The position numbers and the translations under genes are program-made. From an uncultured Roseburia sp. (lineage in GTDB: Bacteria > Bacillota > Clostridia > Lachnospirales > Lachnospiraceae), in contig UQNW01000006.1 of the NCBI GenBank assembly GCA_900542495.1, positions 84,750 to 148,749 on the forward strand: a stretch of 64,000 nucleotides of DNA, in the 5' to 3' direction. Under the pieces are notes generated by a model. That model saw only the letters and a program-made list of their open reading frames with translations, was not told the origin of the DNA and made no database searches. Of this stretch, positions 1 to 8,922 are shown piece by piece (the stretch's first letter is position 1; each line of letters starts with the position of its first letter).

Positions 1-710
1 GTCACATCCGGGAAAATGAACATCTCAAGGAGGTAGTTGTGTTCCGCGTAAATCATATATATTTTTTTTGCACCGGTTGTATTTTCATTCGCAGTTCCTT
101 CTGTAGAAGAATTTTCTGCTGAATCACCCTCGGCAGGAGCTGTTTCCATGTAAACTGCCGGTCTGCCACCGATGCTGGTTTCCTCGCTCACAGCAATGCC
201 TATATTTTCAATGTCTGCTATTGTTTTTTCCGGTGTCAGCTGGTACACGATCATGCTGACTCCACCCTGCATATAATTATCTTCAAAACTGAATTTTCCT
301 TCCTCTGACTGCACCATACCTTTCGGCAGATAAGAGGTTTCCAGTCTGACATATTCGGCTGTTTTACCCACTCTCTCTTCTGTCGTCTGATCTGCCATAT
401 TCTCCGTACTTTCTGCCGCTGTCTGTGGTCCTTCAATCTGTGTTTTTAAGCCATATTTTCCAATCTTCTGGTTATGCATCTGGTAAGCAACACCTGCACA
501 GACCGTTGTTGCAAGTGCCAGAGCAGCCACCATAGATGCCACCAGCATACGGTGTGCCATGTTTTTTTTCTTTCTTTTCTTATAAGTTACAACTTTTGGA
601 TTGTCATTTTCTTTCTCCTGCCCGATCTGCACTGTAACTTCCTGCTCAATCATCCGCTTCATGCTCTCCGGCATTTTCGGAAATTGTTCTCTCATATCTT
701 CTAATCTCAT
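1..710 (-). CDS. Anti-sigma-like membrane protein (DUF4367-like), partial
   Basis: The reading frame opens at an ATG at 710 and stays open to the window edge, so the C-terminus is missing (236 codons visible). Residues 1-50 are charged and cytoplasmic-looking. A single hydrophobic segment at about residues 52-75 is followed by a Thr/Glu-rich stretch and then an extracytoplasmic domain containing YLPKGM and GGRPAVYMET, resembling DUF4367-type domains often found on clostridial anti-sigma or RsgI-like proteins. It lies just downstream of an ECF sigma gene in the same direction, which supports a role in holding that sigma factor inactive at the membrane. No zinc-binding HxxxCxxC anti-sigma motif is visible, so the binding mode is unknown. 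The function is inferred mainly from context. Confidence 0.7.
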   Translation of the reverse strand, partial: MRLEDMREQFPKMPESMKRMIEQEVTVQIGQEKENDNPKVVTYKKRKKKNMAHRMLVASMVAALALATTVCAGVAYQMHNQKIGKYGLKTQIEGPQTAAESTENMADQTTEERVGKTAEYVRLETSYLPKGMVQSEEGKFSFEDNYMQGGVSMIVYQLTPEKTIADIENIGIAVSEETSIGGRPAVYMETAPAEGDSAENSSTEGTANENTTGAKKIYMIYAEHNYLLEMFIFPDV

Positions 711-812
711 ACTGTTACCGCCTTTCCTGCTATCCAAACGATACGAAATTTATTATTTTTCATTCGATATCCGTGTTTTTGTATGTCTGTTCCAATGGAT
801 CATCACTATGTC

Positions 813-1277
813 TCAATCTGCCAGCGCTTCTTTTAATTTTCCCCGCGCTTTTGCCAGCCTGTTTTTTACTGCACTCTCTGTCGTATCTAACAATGCTGCG
901 ACCTCTTTCACACTGTACCCTTCCATATAATACAGTGTGACGCACAGTTTTATCTGCTCTGGCAAATGGAAAATCGCTTCATATAAATCTGAATAGTCTT
1001 TGGATTCCGTTTCCTGCTCGTTCATCTGATAATCCTGCAGGGAAATAATTTTTTTCTCTTTGCGCATGATCGCATAACACTCGTTCATCACAATGCGGAT
1101 GAGCCACGTTTTTGCATACGAGTCATCCTTTAATGTATGTAATTTTGCAAATGCTTTTACAATGGCTTCCTGTATCGCATCCGCACAGTCTGCGTCATTG
1201 TAGAGCAGGGACTTTGCAATATGATACATTGTTTCCTCGGATTCAATGATCAATTGTCCTAATGTTTCTTTTTTCAT
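813..1277 (-). CDS. ECF-type RNA polymerase sigma factor
   Basis: A 154-residue sigma-70 family protein of usual ECF length. Residues 10-75 fit region 2 (DCADAIQEAIVKAF, then TWLIRIVMNECY) and residues 100-152 fit region 4, with the helix-turn-helix YSVKEVAALLDTTESAVKN. It recruits RNA polymerase to a small stress or envelope regulon. The next gene downstream encodes a single-span membrane protein and is probably its anti-sigma factor, with about 100 bases between them. ECF genes are commonly autoregulated, but I could not pick out a convincing bipartite promoter. Family call is strong; target genes are unknown. Confidence 0.92.
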   Translation of the reverse strand: MKKETLGQLIIESEETMYHIAKSLLYNDADCADAIQEAIVKAFAKLHTLKDDSYAKTWLIRIVMNECYAIMRKEKKIISLQDYQMNEQETESKDYSDLYEAIFHLPEQIKLCVTLYYMEGYSVKEVAALLDTTESAVKNRLAKARGKLKEALAD

Positions 1278-1430
1278 TGTATTTTGTGCTGTTTTCCACT
1301 GACTTGTCCGTGGATCAGCTTCCTTTCTGCCGGCTTTTTTGCTTGTTTACATAGATTAGATGCATGAGAGGGGGATTTGGTCTCTGTGCATTTTTATTTT
1401 ATAAGAATATTACAACTTCCTATATAATAG

Positions 1431-1472
1431 AAAAACCTCACCAGCAGATTATACTCAGCCAGTGAGGTTTTT
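1431..1472. terminator. Bidirectional intrinsic terminator after hypA
   Basis: AAAAACCTCAC and GTGAGGTTTTT arms enclose a short loop, giving an A-run/stem/T-run structure that can work in both directions. It lies 19 bases past the hypA stop codon and upstream of the sigma gene promoter region. Confidence 0.8.
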
Positions 1473-1490
1473 ACTATCAATATTTTTTTG

Positions 1491-1835
1491 TTATGCCCCT
1501 TCTATCTCCTTGATGGAAAATCCATTTCCCTCCAGAAGATACGTTGCGCTGCTTCCGCAGTGCGGACATATTTTTGCATACTGGACTGTGGAATATGTTT
1601 TTCCGCAGTCCTCGCACATGGTAACACCAGGTATGATCTCAATTTTTAATTCTGAATCTTTCAAAAGCTCTGATCTGCTTCTGGCATAGCCCCAGCAGTC
1701 AGTCATGTACTCCGGAACAACGCCGCTGACTTCTCCGATCTCACAGGTCACGGATCTGATCTCTGTAAGATTATTTTCTGCTGCGACTTCCTCCACGGTA
1801 CGCATGACATGTACGATAATTCCAAGTTCGTGCAT
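1491..1835 (-). CDS. hypA: Nickel incorporation protein HypA
   Basis: HypA/HybF family metallochaperone, 114 residues. It begins with the diagnostic MHE, whose His2 and Glu3 bind nickel, and carries two CxxC pairs (CEDC and CPHC, about residues 70-90) that bind structural zinc. The ATG at 1835 has AGGAG five bases upstream; an in-frame ATG at 1871 has no such site. HypA passes Ni(II), together with HypB, to a nickel enzyme such as [NiFe] hydrogenase or urease. It is the last gene of a hypB - Fe-S flavoprotein - hypA row. No hydrogenase subunit or hypC-F is within the window, so its client lies elsewhere or is unusual. Confidence 0.93.
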   Translation of the reverse strand: MHELGIIVHVMRTVEEVAAENNLTEIRSVTCEIGEVSGVVPEYMTDCWGYARSRSELLKDSELKIEIIPGVTMCEDCGKTYSTVQYAKICPHCGSSATYLLEGNGFSIKEIEGA

Positions 1836-1862
1836 TTTATCTCCTATTGTAATTACAGACTG

Positions 1863-1934
1863 TTTATGCAATTGCGAAACTCATCCATAAAGTAGATTGA
1901 ATTGTGTATATCTGAGTTTCACAATTATTTATAC
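1863..1934. repeat. Palindromic intergenic repeat, GCGAAACTCAT family, copy 1
   Basis: Left arm GCAATTGCGAAACTCAT and right arm CTGAGTTTCACAATTATT form an imperfect inverted repeat filling most of the gap between the Fe-S flavoprotein gene and hypA. About 35 bases of the left arm also match the reversed right arm of the larger element at 16465-16692, including GATTGAATTGTG against AATTGAATTGTG. It resembles a reduced MITE or REP-like copy. Confidence 0.6.
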
Positions 1935-1939
1935 ATTAA

Positions 1940-4708
1940 TTACTTGCGTGAAAATTTAATCTTGATCGCCTGTTTTGCTCCATTTGGAAGGATGTATTTT
2001 AACTTATCCTCACTTGGAACCATCTTGCTGCATCCTGGTAAATCTCTATGTAATTTGATCGCATCAAATTCACACTTCGTTGTACAGATACCGCAGCCGA
2101 TACACTTATTCTGGTCAACGACAGAAGCTCCACATCCAAGGCAGCGTGCTGTCTCTGCTTTTACCTGCTCCTCTGTAAATACAAGCTTTGCATCGCGGAA
2201 GGAGTGTTTTGTATCGATAGAATCATTATGTCCAGGAATCTGACGGCTGGAATTATCATAATTTTCTACTTTGATATCGTCTTTATTTAACTGAATGAAG
2301 TCATTTCTGTTACGTCCGATTGTAAGGCTGGAATGTGGCTGTACAAAACGGTGGATAGAGATTGCGCCCTGTTTTCCGGCTGCGATCGCATCGATTGCAA
2401 ATTTAGGTCCTGTATAAACATCTCCACCAACAAAAATATCCGGTTCTGCTGTCTGGTAAGTAAGTGCATCAGCAACTGCTCCGTTTCCGCGTCCAAGTTC
2501 CACTTTGCTTCCTTTTAATAAGTCGCCCCATACGATTGCCTGTCCTACAGAGAAGAATACATGTTTACATTCTACTGTCATAAGCTGGTTTTCGTCATAC
2601 TGTGGGTTGAATCTTCCGTCTGCATCTTTTACAGATAAACATTTCTTTAATACGATTCCACGTACTTCACCATTGTTATCCACAAGAACTTCTTTTGGTC
2701 CCCAGCCTGGATTTACAACGATTCCCTCTGACTCTGCCTCTTCGATTTCTTCTACAGATGCAGGCATTGTCTCTCTGGATTCCAGACAGAACATATTAAC
2801 TTTGGTATTGTCGCTTCCACATCTCTTGGAATCTCTTGCAACGTCGATCGCAACGTTACCGCCACCGATGACAACTACATCACCTTTGATGTCGTATTTC
2901 TCATTTGCATTGACTTCTTTTAAGAGGTCAACTGCGGAAGAACATCCTTTTGCAGTATCATTTGGAATGCCCGGAAGCCTTCCGCCCTGACATCCGATCG
3001 CAATGTAGAACGCTTTGTATCCCTGCGCACGAAGTTCATCTAATGTGATGTCTTTTCCGACTTCCACGCCAGTCTTGATCTCAACGCCCATTTCTTTGAT
3101 AACATCAATCTCAGCCTGAACAACATCTTTCTCTAATTTGAAAGAAGGGATACCATATACTAACATACCGCCAGCACGCTCATTCTTCTCAAAAATAGTT
3201 GGTTTGTAACCTTTTTCAGCCAGATAGAAGGCACAGGATAATCCGGCAGGACCACCTCCGATGATCGCGATCTTCTCCTCAAAATATCCTCTGACAGATG
3301 GAACAACTTTCTTCGGAATGTAACGTGTCTCAGCTTTCAGATCCTGGGCTGCGATAAATTTCTTTACCTCATCGATCGCAATTGCCTGATCGATCGTTCC
3401 TCTGGTACATGCATCCTCACAGCGTCTGTTACAGATATGTCCGCAGACTGCCGGGAGCGGATTATTTTTCTTGATCAGTGCCAGCGCATCCTGATATCTT
3501 CCCTGTGCTGCCATCTTTAAGTAACCCTGGACTGCAATGTGCGCCGGACAGGCTGTCTTACAAGGAGCTGTACCGGTATCATAGCAGTTGATACGATTGT
3601 TATCACGGTAGTTTTCATCCCACATCTCCGGTCCCCATTTCTTCTCAGAAGGAAGAACATGTTTTGGATACTCTACTTTTGATCCGTCTTTCTTGCAAAG
3701 CTTCTGTCCCAGTTTTACTGCACCTGCAGGACAGTACTCTACACAGCGGCCACATGCCACACAGTTCTCTGTCTCAACTTTTGCAACATAGGCAGAACGT
3801 GACATGTTCGGTGTGTTGAACAACTGTGAAGTACGGAGTGCATAACAGACATTGACGTTACAGTTACAGATAGCAAAAATCTTGTCCTCACCGTCAATGT
3901 TTGTGATCTGATGAACAAATCCGTTATCTTCTGCTTTCTGGAAAATATCTAATGCTTCCTCTTTTGTGATATAGCGTCCGCCTTTGTTTGTCTCAACAAC
4001 ATAGTCTGCCATATCACCAACAGCGATACACCAGCTCTCAGGATCATCTGCACAGCCTTCTTCATACGTCTGGCGGGAGCGGCGGCAGGAACATGGGCTT
4101 GCTGCATATTTTCCTTCATATTTGTCTAACCAGTGAGAAATATGCTCAATGGAAATAGACTGATTTTCCATGGAAATCGCTTTCTCAACCGGGATTACAT
4201 GCATACCGATTCCGGCTCCACCTTCCGGTACCATTGGTGTTACTTTTTCCAGTGGAAGACGGCTCATACGCTCGAAGAAACGTCCTACTTCCGGATGCTC
4301 CTCTAACATTTTCAGATTCATATTTCCAAACTCAGCACTTCCCGGTACAAACATTGGAAGTACATACTGTTTCTCATGCTGTGGATTTTCCCAATTATAC
4401 TCAATCACACCATTCACAGCCATCTGCTGTAAAACCTCTTCCAAGTGCTTTTTCTCAATGCCTGTCAGCTTTACCATCTGATCTAACGTCTTTGGCTTAC
4501 GAACACCCATTTTCAGTGCGATTTCTGCCATCTCGTCTGTACACATTGCAGATAATCCCCAGTACTCCGGATCATACTTTGTGATCTTTTTCATTCCAAG
4601 CTTCTGTGGAACACGGTCTGTGATCATTTTTGCAAGCTTTACAATAACTTCTCTCTCCACCTCATTTTCAATAAATTCCGGTACAAAATTTCCCAATGGA
4701 TCTGCCAT
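1940..4708 (-). CDS. Large iron-sulfur FAD/NAD(P) oxidoreductase (GltD-like fusion)
   Basis: A 922-residue cytoplasmic fusion. Residues 1-300 are a Cys-rich domain (CSCRR, CNCNVNVC) with HTH-like helices at the start. A ferredoxin motif CVACGRCVEYCPAG lies near 320. Residues 380-860 are GltD-like: an N-terminal Fe-S domain (CKTACPAHI, CGHICNRRCEDAC), then FAD (IIGGGPAGLSC) and NAD(P) (VVIGGGNVAIDVA) Rossmann folds. A final CIGCGICTTKC cluster site is near 875. This is the layout of enzymes moving electrons between NAD(P)H and iron-sulfur partners. The ATG at 4708 follows AGGAGGAAGAA. It sits between hypB and hypA; why nickel chaperones flank it is not clear. The physiological partner is unknown. 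Confidence 0.85.
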   Translation of the reverse strand: MADPLGNFVPEFIENEVEREVIVKLAKMITDRVPQKLGMKKITKYDPEYWGLSAMCTDEMAEIALKMGVRKPKTLDQMVKLTGIEKKHLEEVLQQMAVNGVIEYNWENPQHEKQYVLPMFVPGSAEFGNMNLKMLEEHPEVGRFFERMSRLPLEKVTPMVPEGGAGIGMHVIPVEKAISMENQSISIEHISHWLDKYEGKYAASPCSCRRSRQTYEEGCADDPESWCIAVGDMADYVVETNKGGRYITKEEALDIFQKAEDNGFVHQITNIDGEDKIFAICNCNVNVCYALRTSQLFNTPNMSRSAYVAKVETENCVACGRCVEYCPAGAVKLGQKLCKKDGSKVEYPKHVLPSEKKWGPEMWDENYRDNNRINCYDTGTAPCKTACPAHIAVQGYLKMAAQGRYQDALALIKKNNPLPAVCGHICNRRCEDACTRGTIDQAIAIDEVKKFIAAQDLKAETRYIPKKVVPSVRGYFEEKIAIIGGGPAGLSCAFYLAEKGYKPTIFEKNERAGGMLVYGIPSFKLEKDVVQAEIDVIKEMGVEIKTGVEVGKDITLDELRAQGYKAFYIAIGCQGGRLPGIPNDTAKGCSSAVDLLKEVNANEKYDIKGDVVVIGGGNVAIDVARDSKRCGSDNTKVNMFCLESRETMPASVEEIEEAESEGIVVNPGWGPKEVLVDNNGEVRGIVLKKCLSVKDADGRFNPQYDENQLMTVECKHVFFSVGQAIVWGDLLKGSKVELGRGNGAVADALTYQTAEPDIFVGGDVYTGPKFAIDAIAAGKQGAISIHRFVQPHSSLTIGRNRNDFIQLNKDDIKVENYDNSSRQIPGHNDSIDTKHSFRDAKLVFTEEQVKAETARCLGCGASVVDQNKCIGCGICTTKCEFDAIKLHRDLPGCSKMVPSEDKLKYILPNGAKQAIKIKFSRK

Positions 4709-4731
4709 TTCTTCCTCCTGATATGTATGTT

Positions 4732-4789
4732 CCCCCTATGGGGGATATTTTATTGTTAATAGAACCACCCGCAGATTCCCTGCAGGTGG
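4732..4789 (-). promoter_or_regulatory. Two hairpins in the hypB-flavoprotein gap
   Basis: On the minus strand, CCACCTGCAG and CTGCGGGTGG pair around a 5-base loop (4765-4789), followed by TTCTATTAAC. Next comes the perfect CCCCC-TAT-GGGGG palindrome (4732-4744), close to the ribosome site of the flavoprotein gene. The first could act as a weak attenuator between hypB and the next gene; the second could affect translation. Neither has the long U-run of a full terminator. Confidence 0.4.
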
Positions 4790-4808
4790 CACATTCTGTA
4801 ACCTTGCT

Positions 4809-5483
4809 CTACTGCTTCTGGTATTCGCTCACTTCGGTACGGATCCAGTCTGCCCATTCCTCAAAGCCTTCTCCTGTTTTCGCGGAAACAAAGAAGATCT
4901 TTGCATTCGGATTTAATTTTAAGATGCGCTCTTTTACTGCTTCTTTGCTGAAATCATCAAAAACGCTTAATGTATCGCATTTGTTAATGAGAACTACATC
5001 ACAAATGGAAAACATTAACGGGTATTTTAAAGGTTTGTCATCGCCTTCCGGTACGGAAAGAATCATTGCATTCTTTGTGCTTCCTGTATCAAACTCTGCC
5101 GGACAGACAAGATTGCCCACATTCTCAAGTACTACAAAATCAAGGTCTTTTGTTCCGAACTCACGGATTCCCTGTCTTGTCATGTCTGCATCCAGATGGC
5201 ACATTCCGCCTGTATGGATCTGGATCGCACGCACACCGGTCTCACTGATTGCCTGTGCATCTACATCAGAGTCAATATCTGCTTCCATGACACCAATCTT
5301 CATCTCGTCTTTGAGCATGAAGATCGTGCGCTTTAAAGTTGTCGTCTTTCCTGCACCCGGAGAAGACATCAGGTTTAATAAAAATGTTCCCTCTGACTTC
5401 AACTCTGCACGTAATCTGTCAGCATCCGCATTGTTATCTTCGAAAATGCTTCTTTTAACTTCAATTACTTTAAAGTCTTTCAA
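4809..5483 (-). CDS. hypB: Nickel incorporation GTPase HypB
   Basis: HypB family, 224 residues, SIMIBI-class GTPase. The P-loop SSPGAGKTTT is near residue 40, and the GMCHLDADM metal-binding segment (Cys-His) is near 93. DSDVDAQ and LINKCDTL provide further GTPase motifs. It lacks the N-terminal His-rich nickel-storage stretch found in some HypB proteins. With HypA it inserts nickel into a client enzyme using GTP. It is the first gene of the hypB - flavoprotein - hypA row and has a good sigma-A promoter upstream. No [NiFe] hydrogenase gene is visible in the window. Confidence 0.93.
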   Translation of the reverse strand: MKDFKVIEVKRSIFEDNNADADRLRAELKSEGTFLLNLMSSPGAGKTTTLKRTIFMLKDEMKIGVMEADIDSDVDAQAISETGVRAIQIHTGGMCHLDADMTRQGIREFGTKDLDFVVLENVGNLVCPAEFDTGSTKNAMILSVPEGDDKPLKYPLMFSICDVVLINKCDTLSVFDDFSKEAVKERILKLNPNAKIFFVSAKTGEGFEEWADWIRTEVSEYQKQ

Positions 5484-5604
5484 TTATTCTCCCTCTTTCC
5501 CTTCCTCTTGAAACGTTCTCTGGTCCGATCAGATTCCATATCCGGTCACAGCTTCCTGTCTTCTGGTACAACCAGATTGTTAATTTTTAAACATTCTATC
5601 TATA

Positions 5605-5633
5605 ACATACATGTTAAAAGCACTATTGTCAAC
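5605..5633 (-). promoter_or_regulatory. Probable sigma-A promoter for hypB
   Basis: Reading the minus strand, TTGACA is followed after exactly 17 bases by TATGTT. It lies about 120 bases before the hypB ATG in an AT-rich gap. The -35 is perfect and the -10 is fair. The rest of the 5484-5886 gap shows no gene, only the terminator at 5815-5860. Confidence 0.55.
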
Positions 5634-5814
5634 GGTTTTGCCTAAATTTGTCAAAAAATACACAATGTTTTTTCTCTGGTATGTCCAGATAGTTCCAGAC
5701 GCTTTTTTACTACATTTTATTAAAGTAATCTTTGATCCATTGTCCTGCTTCGCTCAAATCTTCCTCTTTCCCTTGGGAGAAATGTAGATTCACTCAACTG
5801 ACTACAGCCTAAAA

Positions 5815-5860
5815 AATATCCGCAACCAGACATTTTCTAACTTGTCTGGCTACGGATATT
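5815..5860 (-). terminator. Terminator of the Fe-alcohol dehydrogenase gene
   Basis: AATATCCG...ACCAGACA pairs with TGTCTGGCT...CGGATATT in a long two-part stem, 27 bases after the dehydrogenase stop codon, followed on the minus strand by TTTTTTAGG. Confidence 0.75.
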
Positions 5861-5886
5861 ATTATTTTCTATCTTTATTTCCTTCC

Positions 5887-7104
5887 CTAGAAATCCACCT
5901 CGGTATCATAGTAGCAGCATTTCAGCAGCTTCTCCATCTCTTCCTGGCTCGGCTGTCTAGGATTGGAACCGGTACATGCATCTAAAATCGCATTGGCAGC
6001 GATCTCCGGCAGTCTCTCTAAGAACACCTCTTCCGGAACAAAGCCCTGCTCACATGGGTAACTGTCTGCACCATAATTTTTGATGCAATGTGGAATCTTA
6101 AGGTCATCATTCATCTTGCGTAAGTATGCGATGAGTAATGCAACTTTCTCATCCAGACTGTCTCCGCCAAGTCCCATGAAATCAGCGATATCGCCGTAAC
6201 GTTTCTTCGCTGTCTCATCTTTTGCATTGAATGCGATAACTTTTGGCAGATACATGGCGTTTGCAGCACCGTGGATAATATGAGCACCATAATCTGCAAA
6301 CGCAGCTCCTGTCTTATGTGCCATGGAATGAACGATACCAAGCAGAGCGTTGGAGAATGCCATTCCGGCAAGACACTGCGCATTGTGCATGGAATCTCTC
6401 TTAGCCATATCTCCGTTGTAGGAATCAACCAGATCATTCTGGATCATTTTGATCGCATGTAACGCCAGTGGATCAGTAAAGTCACAGTTAGCGGTAGAAA
6501 CATATGCCTCGATTGCATGTGTCATAGCATCCATTCCAGTGTGTGCAACTAATTTCTGCGGCATTGTCTCTGCAAGATCCGGATCAACGATTGCTACATC
6601 CGGTGTGATCTCGAAATCTGCGATCGGGTATTTGATACCTTTCTCATAATCTGTGATGATAGAGAATGCAGTTACCTCTGTTGCAGTTCCTGAAGTAGAA
6701 GAAATTGCACAGAAATGAGCTTTATTTCTCAAAGCCGGGATTCCAAATACTTTGCACATATCCTCGAATGTGATGTCCGGGTACTCGTATTTGATCCACA
6801 TTGCTTTTGCAGCGTCGATTGGGGATCCGCCACCCATCGCAATGATCCAGTCCGGTTCAAACTCCAGCATTGCCTGTGCGCCTTTCATAACTGTTTCAAC
6901 AGAAGGGTCCGGCTCGATACCTTCAAACAACTGAACTTCCATTCCGGCTTCCTTCAGATACTGCTCTGCCTTATCAAGAAATCCGAATCGTTTCATGGAG
7001 CCACCGCCAACGCAGATCATTGCTTTTTTACCCTTGAATGTCTTCAATGCTTCTAATGCACCTTTTCCGTGGTATAAGTCTCTTGGTAATGTAAATCTTG
7101 CCAT
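5887..7104 (-). CDS. Iron-containing alcohol dehydrogenase
   Basis: Group III (iron-dependent) alcohol dehydrogenase, 405 residues. It has the GGGSPIDAAKAMW nucleotide-binding motif near residue 92 and a Fe-binding His series (THAIEAYVS, GIVHSMAHKTGA, YGAHIIHGAANA) in the second half. It reduces aldehydes to alcohols with NAD(P)H, or the reverse, in the cytoplasm, and resembles butanol dehydrogenases and the dehydrogenase half of AdhE. It is a single gene with its own terminator. A near-consensus Rex operator lies about 40 bases before the start, so expression probably follows the NADH/NAD ratio. Exact substrate cannot be told. Confidence 0.9.
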   Translation of the reverse strand: MARFTLPRDLYHGKGALEALKTFKGKKAMICVGGGSMKRFGFLDKAEQYLKEAGMEVQLFEGIEPDPSVETVMKGAQAMLEFEPDWIIAMGGGSPIDAAKAMWIKYEYPDITFEDMCKVFGIPALRNKAHFCAISSTSGTATEVTAFSIITDYEKGIKYPIADFEITPDVAIVDPDLAETMPQKLVAHTGMDAMTHAIEAYVSTANCDFTDPLALHAIKMIQNDLVDSYNGDMAKRDSMHNAQCLAGMAFSNALLGIVHSMAHKTGAAFADYGAHIIHGAANAMYLPKVIAFNAKDETAKKRYGDIADFMGLGGDSLDEKVALLIAYLRKMNDDLKIPHCIKNYGADSYPCEQGFVPEEVFLERLPEIAANAILDACTGSNPRQPSQEEMEKLLKCCYYDTEVDF

Positions 7105-7144
7105 GTAAAAACCCTCCTATAAAATATGTATGTGTTTGTTGTGA

Positions 7145-7162
7145 TTGTTATGTTTTTAACAA
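7145..7162 (-). promoter_or_regulatory. Rex operator before the alcohol dehydrogenase
   Basis: TTGTTATGTTTTTAACAA matches the Rex consensus TTGTTAANNNNTTAACAA at 13 of 14 fixed positions. It lies 41-58 bases before the dehydrogenase ATG, beside a TATAAT-like -10 (GATATAATATAG on the minus strand), which suits a repressor site. Rex control of fermentative dehydrogenases is well established in Firmicutes. Confidence 0.75.
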
Positions 7163-7257
7163 TCTGGTTGTCTATATTATATCATACATTTCATTTTATA
7201 AAAGGGTTTTTATACATTATTCACAAATTTTTCATGTATTTTTTGACAAACAAATTT

Positions 7258-8736
7258 CTAATACAATTTTAATCCGCTGCGCACCGGTTCGCTTGTCAGA
7301 TCCACGCCAAGTTTTTTGAATATCTTAATGTCTACTTCGGAAAGCATGACGGAAGTATGTACCTGACATCCACGAAGCTCCGGAAGCTGCTCCAATGCTT
7401 TTTTGGCATTCTCATTCGTTGCTGCTGCAAGAGAAAGTGCGATCAGTACTTCATCGGTGTGAAGTCTTGGGTTTTTTCCACCAAGGAAACGGACTTTTAA
7501 GTCCTGAATCGGCTCGATTGCTTCCGGGCGGATGAGTTTTTCGTCATGCTCAATGCCAGCCAGATGTTTTAACGCATTCAAAAGCAGTGCTGCAGATGCG
7601 CCAAGGAAATCAGACGTTTTAGATGTAATGATACATCCGTCTGACAGTTCAATGGCTGCTGTTGGAACACCAAGCTCCTCGGCACGTTTTTTGGCTGCAA
7701 CGGTGACATGTCTGTCGTCTGTTGTGATCTTCGCCTGTTTCATCAGAAGTTCGATCTTATAAACTTCGTTTTCCGTTGCTTCCTCTTTGACCAGTTTGTT
7801 TACCGCTGTGTAATAACGTCTTATGATCTCCATTTTGGATGCTTCACAGCACGCCTCGTCATCGATGATACAGTTTCCGGCCATGTTGACACCCATATCC
7901 GTCGGTGATTTATAATAGGTATTTTCTCCGTAGATTCCTTCAAAGATTGCATTTAACACTGGGAAAATCTCAATGTCACGATTGTAGTTGACTGTTGTTT
8001 TTCCATATGCTTCCAAGTGGAACGGATCGATCATGTTCACGTCATTTAAATCTGCGGTGGCTGCCTCATAGGCTAAGTTTACCGGGTGCTTTAACGGCAG
8101 ATTCCAGATTGGGAATGTCTCAAATTTTGCATATCCGGCTTTCGTTCCACGGATATTCTCATGGTAAAGCTGGGAAAGGCAGGTTGCCATTTTTCCACTT
8201 CCCGGTCCCGGTGCAGTGATGACTACTAACGGTCTGGTCGTCTCGATATAATCATTTTTTCCAAATCCATTCTCACTTACGATCAGTGGAATGTTTGCCG
8301 GGTAACCCTCGATCTTATAGTGCTGGTATACTTTGATTCCTCTTTTTTCCAGTTTTTCACGGAACTGTACGGCTCCGCTCTGTCCGGCAAACTGCGTGAT
8401 GACAACGCTTCCGACGTACATGCCTTTTTTCTCAAACTCTCCGATCAGCCGGACAACATCCACATCATAAGTAATTCCAAGATCCCCACGGACTTTGTTC
8501 TTCTCTATATCTGCTGCACTGATCACGATCACGATCTCTGCCACATCCGCAAGCTGCATAAGCATCTGGAGTTTGCTGTCCGGTGCAAATCCCGGCAAGA
8601 CTCTGGATGCGTGATAATCGTCAAATAATTTTCCGCCAAATTCCAGATAAAGTTTGTCTCCGAACTGACTGATACGTTCCTTGATGTGCTCAGACTGAAT
8701 TTTTAAGTACTTGTCATTATCAAATCCTATTCTCAT
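7258..8736 (-). CDS. DUF1846 family protein
   Basis: A 492-residue protein of the DUF1846 (UPF0371) family, widespread in Firmicutes and Actinobacteria. The start at 8736 gives the family N-terminus MRIGFDNDKYLKIQSEHI and has AAGGGGATAACAGGG in front. A first ATG at 8763 has no ribosome site. The middle has a P-loop-like TAPGPGSGKMAT near residue 182. Structures of the family show a nucleotide-binding core and a C-terminal extension, but no reaction is firmly assigned. No transmembrane segment or signal peptide is seen. It stands alone, upstream of the alcohol dehydrogenase. Confidence 0.88.
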   Translation of the reverse strand: MRIGFDNDKYLKIQSEHIKERISQFGDKLYLEFGGKLFDDYHASRVLPGFAPDSKLQMLMQLADVAEIVIVISAADIEKNKVRGDLGITYDVDVVRLIGEFEKKGMYVGSVVITQFAGQSGAVQFREKLEKRGIKVYQHYKIEGYPANIPLIVSENGFGKNDYIETTRPLVVITAPGPGSGKMATCLSQLYHENIRGTKAGYAKFETFPIWNLPLKHPVNLAYEAATADLNDVNMIDPFHLEAYGKTTVNYNRDIEIFPVLNAIFEGIYGENTYYKSPTDMGVNMAGNCIIDDEACCEASKMEIIRRYYTAVNKLVKEEATENEVYKIELLMKQAKITTDDRHVTVAAKKRAEELGVPTAAIELSDGCIITSKTSDFLGASAALLLNALKHLAGIEHDEKLIRPEAIEPIQDLKVRFLGGKNPRLHTDEVLIALSLAAATNENAKKALEQLPELRGCQVHTSVMLSEVDIKIFKKLGVDLTSEPVRSGLKLY

Positions 8737-8889
8737 CCCTGTTATCCCCTTATTTATTTTCATTCACTTTTTTATTTACAAACATAGAGAATATTATACA
8801 ATAAAACCGGCACAAAATATACTTGAAATTTTCAATTTCCATCACAAATTTTAACGTACTATTTGAAAAATATTTTTGCAGATTTCATA

Positions 8890-8920
8890 ATAAGGCTGAC
8901 CCTTTCCGGATCAGCCTTAT
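8890..8920 (-). terminator. Terminator of the lemA operon
   Basis: ATAAGGCTGA and TCAGCCTTAT arms close a CCC/GGG-containing loop directly after the SHOCT protein stop codon; a TTATTATG stretch follows on the minus strand. Confidence 0.75.
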
Positions 8921-8922
8921 CA

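Noticed and set aside
4696..5511. A 271-codon plus-strand frame opposite hypB.
   Set aside because: Its composition (Ser/Phe-rich) is that of an antisense shadow; hypB on the other strand is unmistakable.
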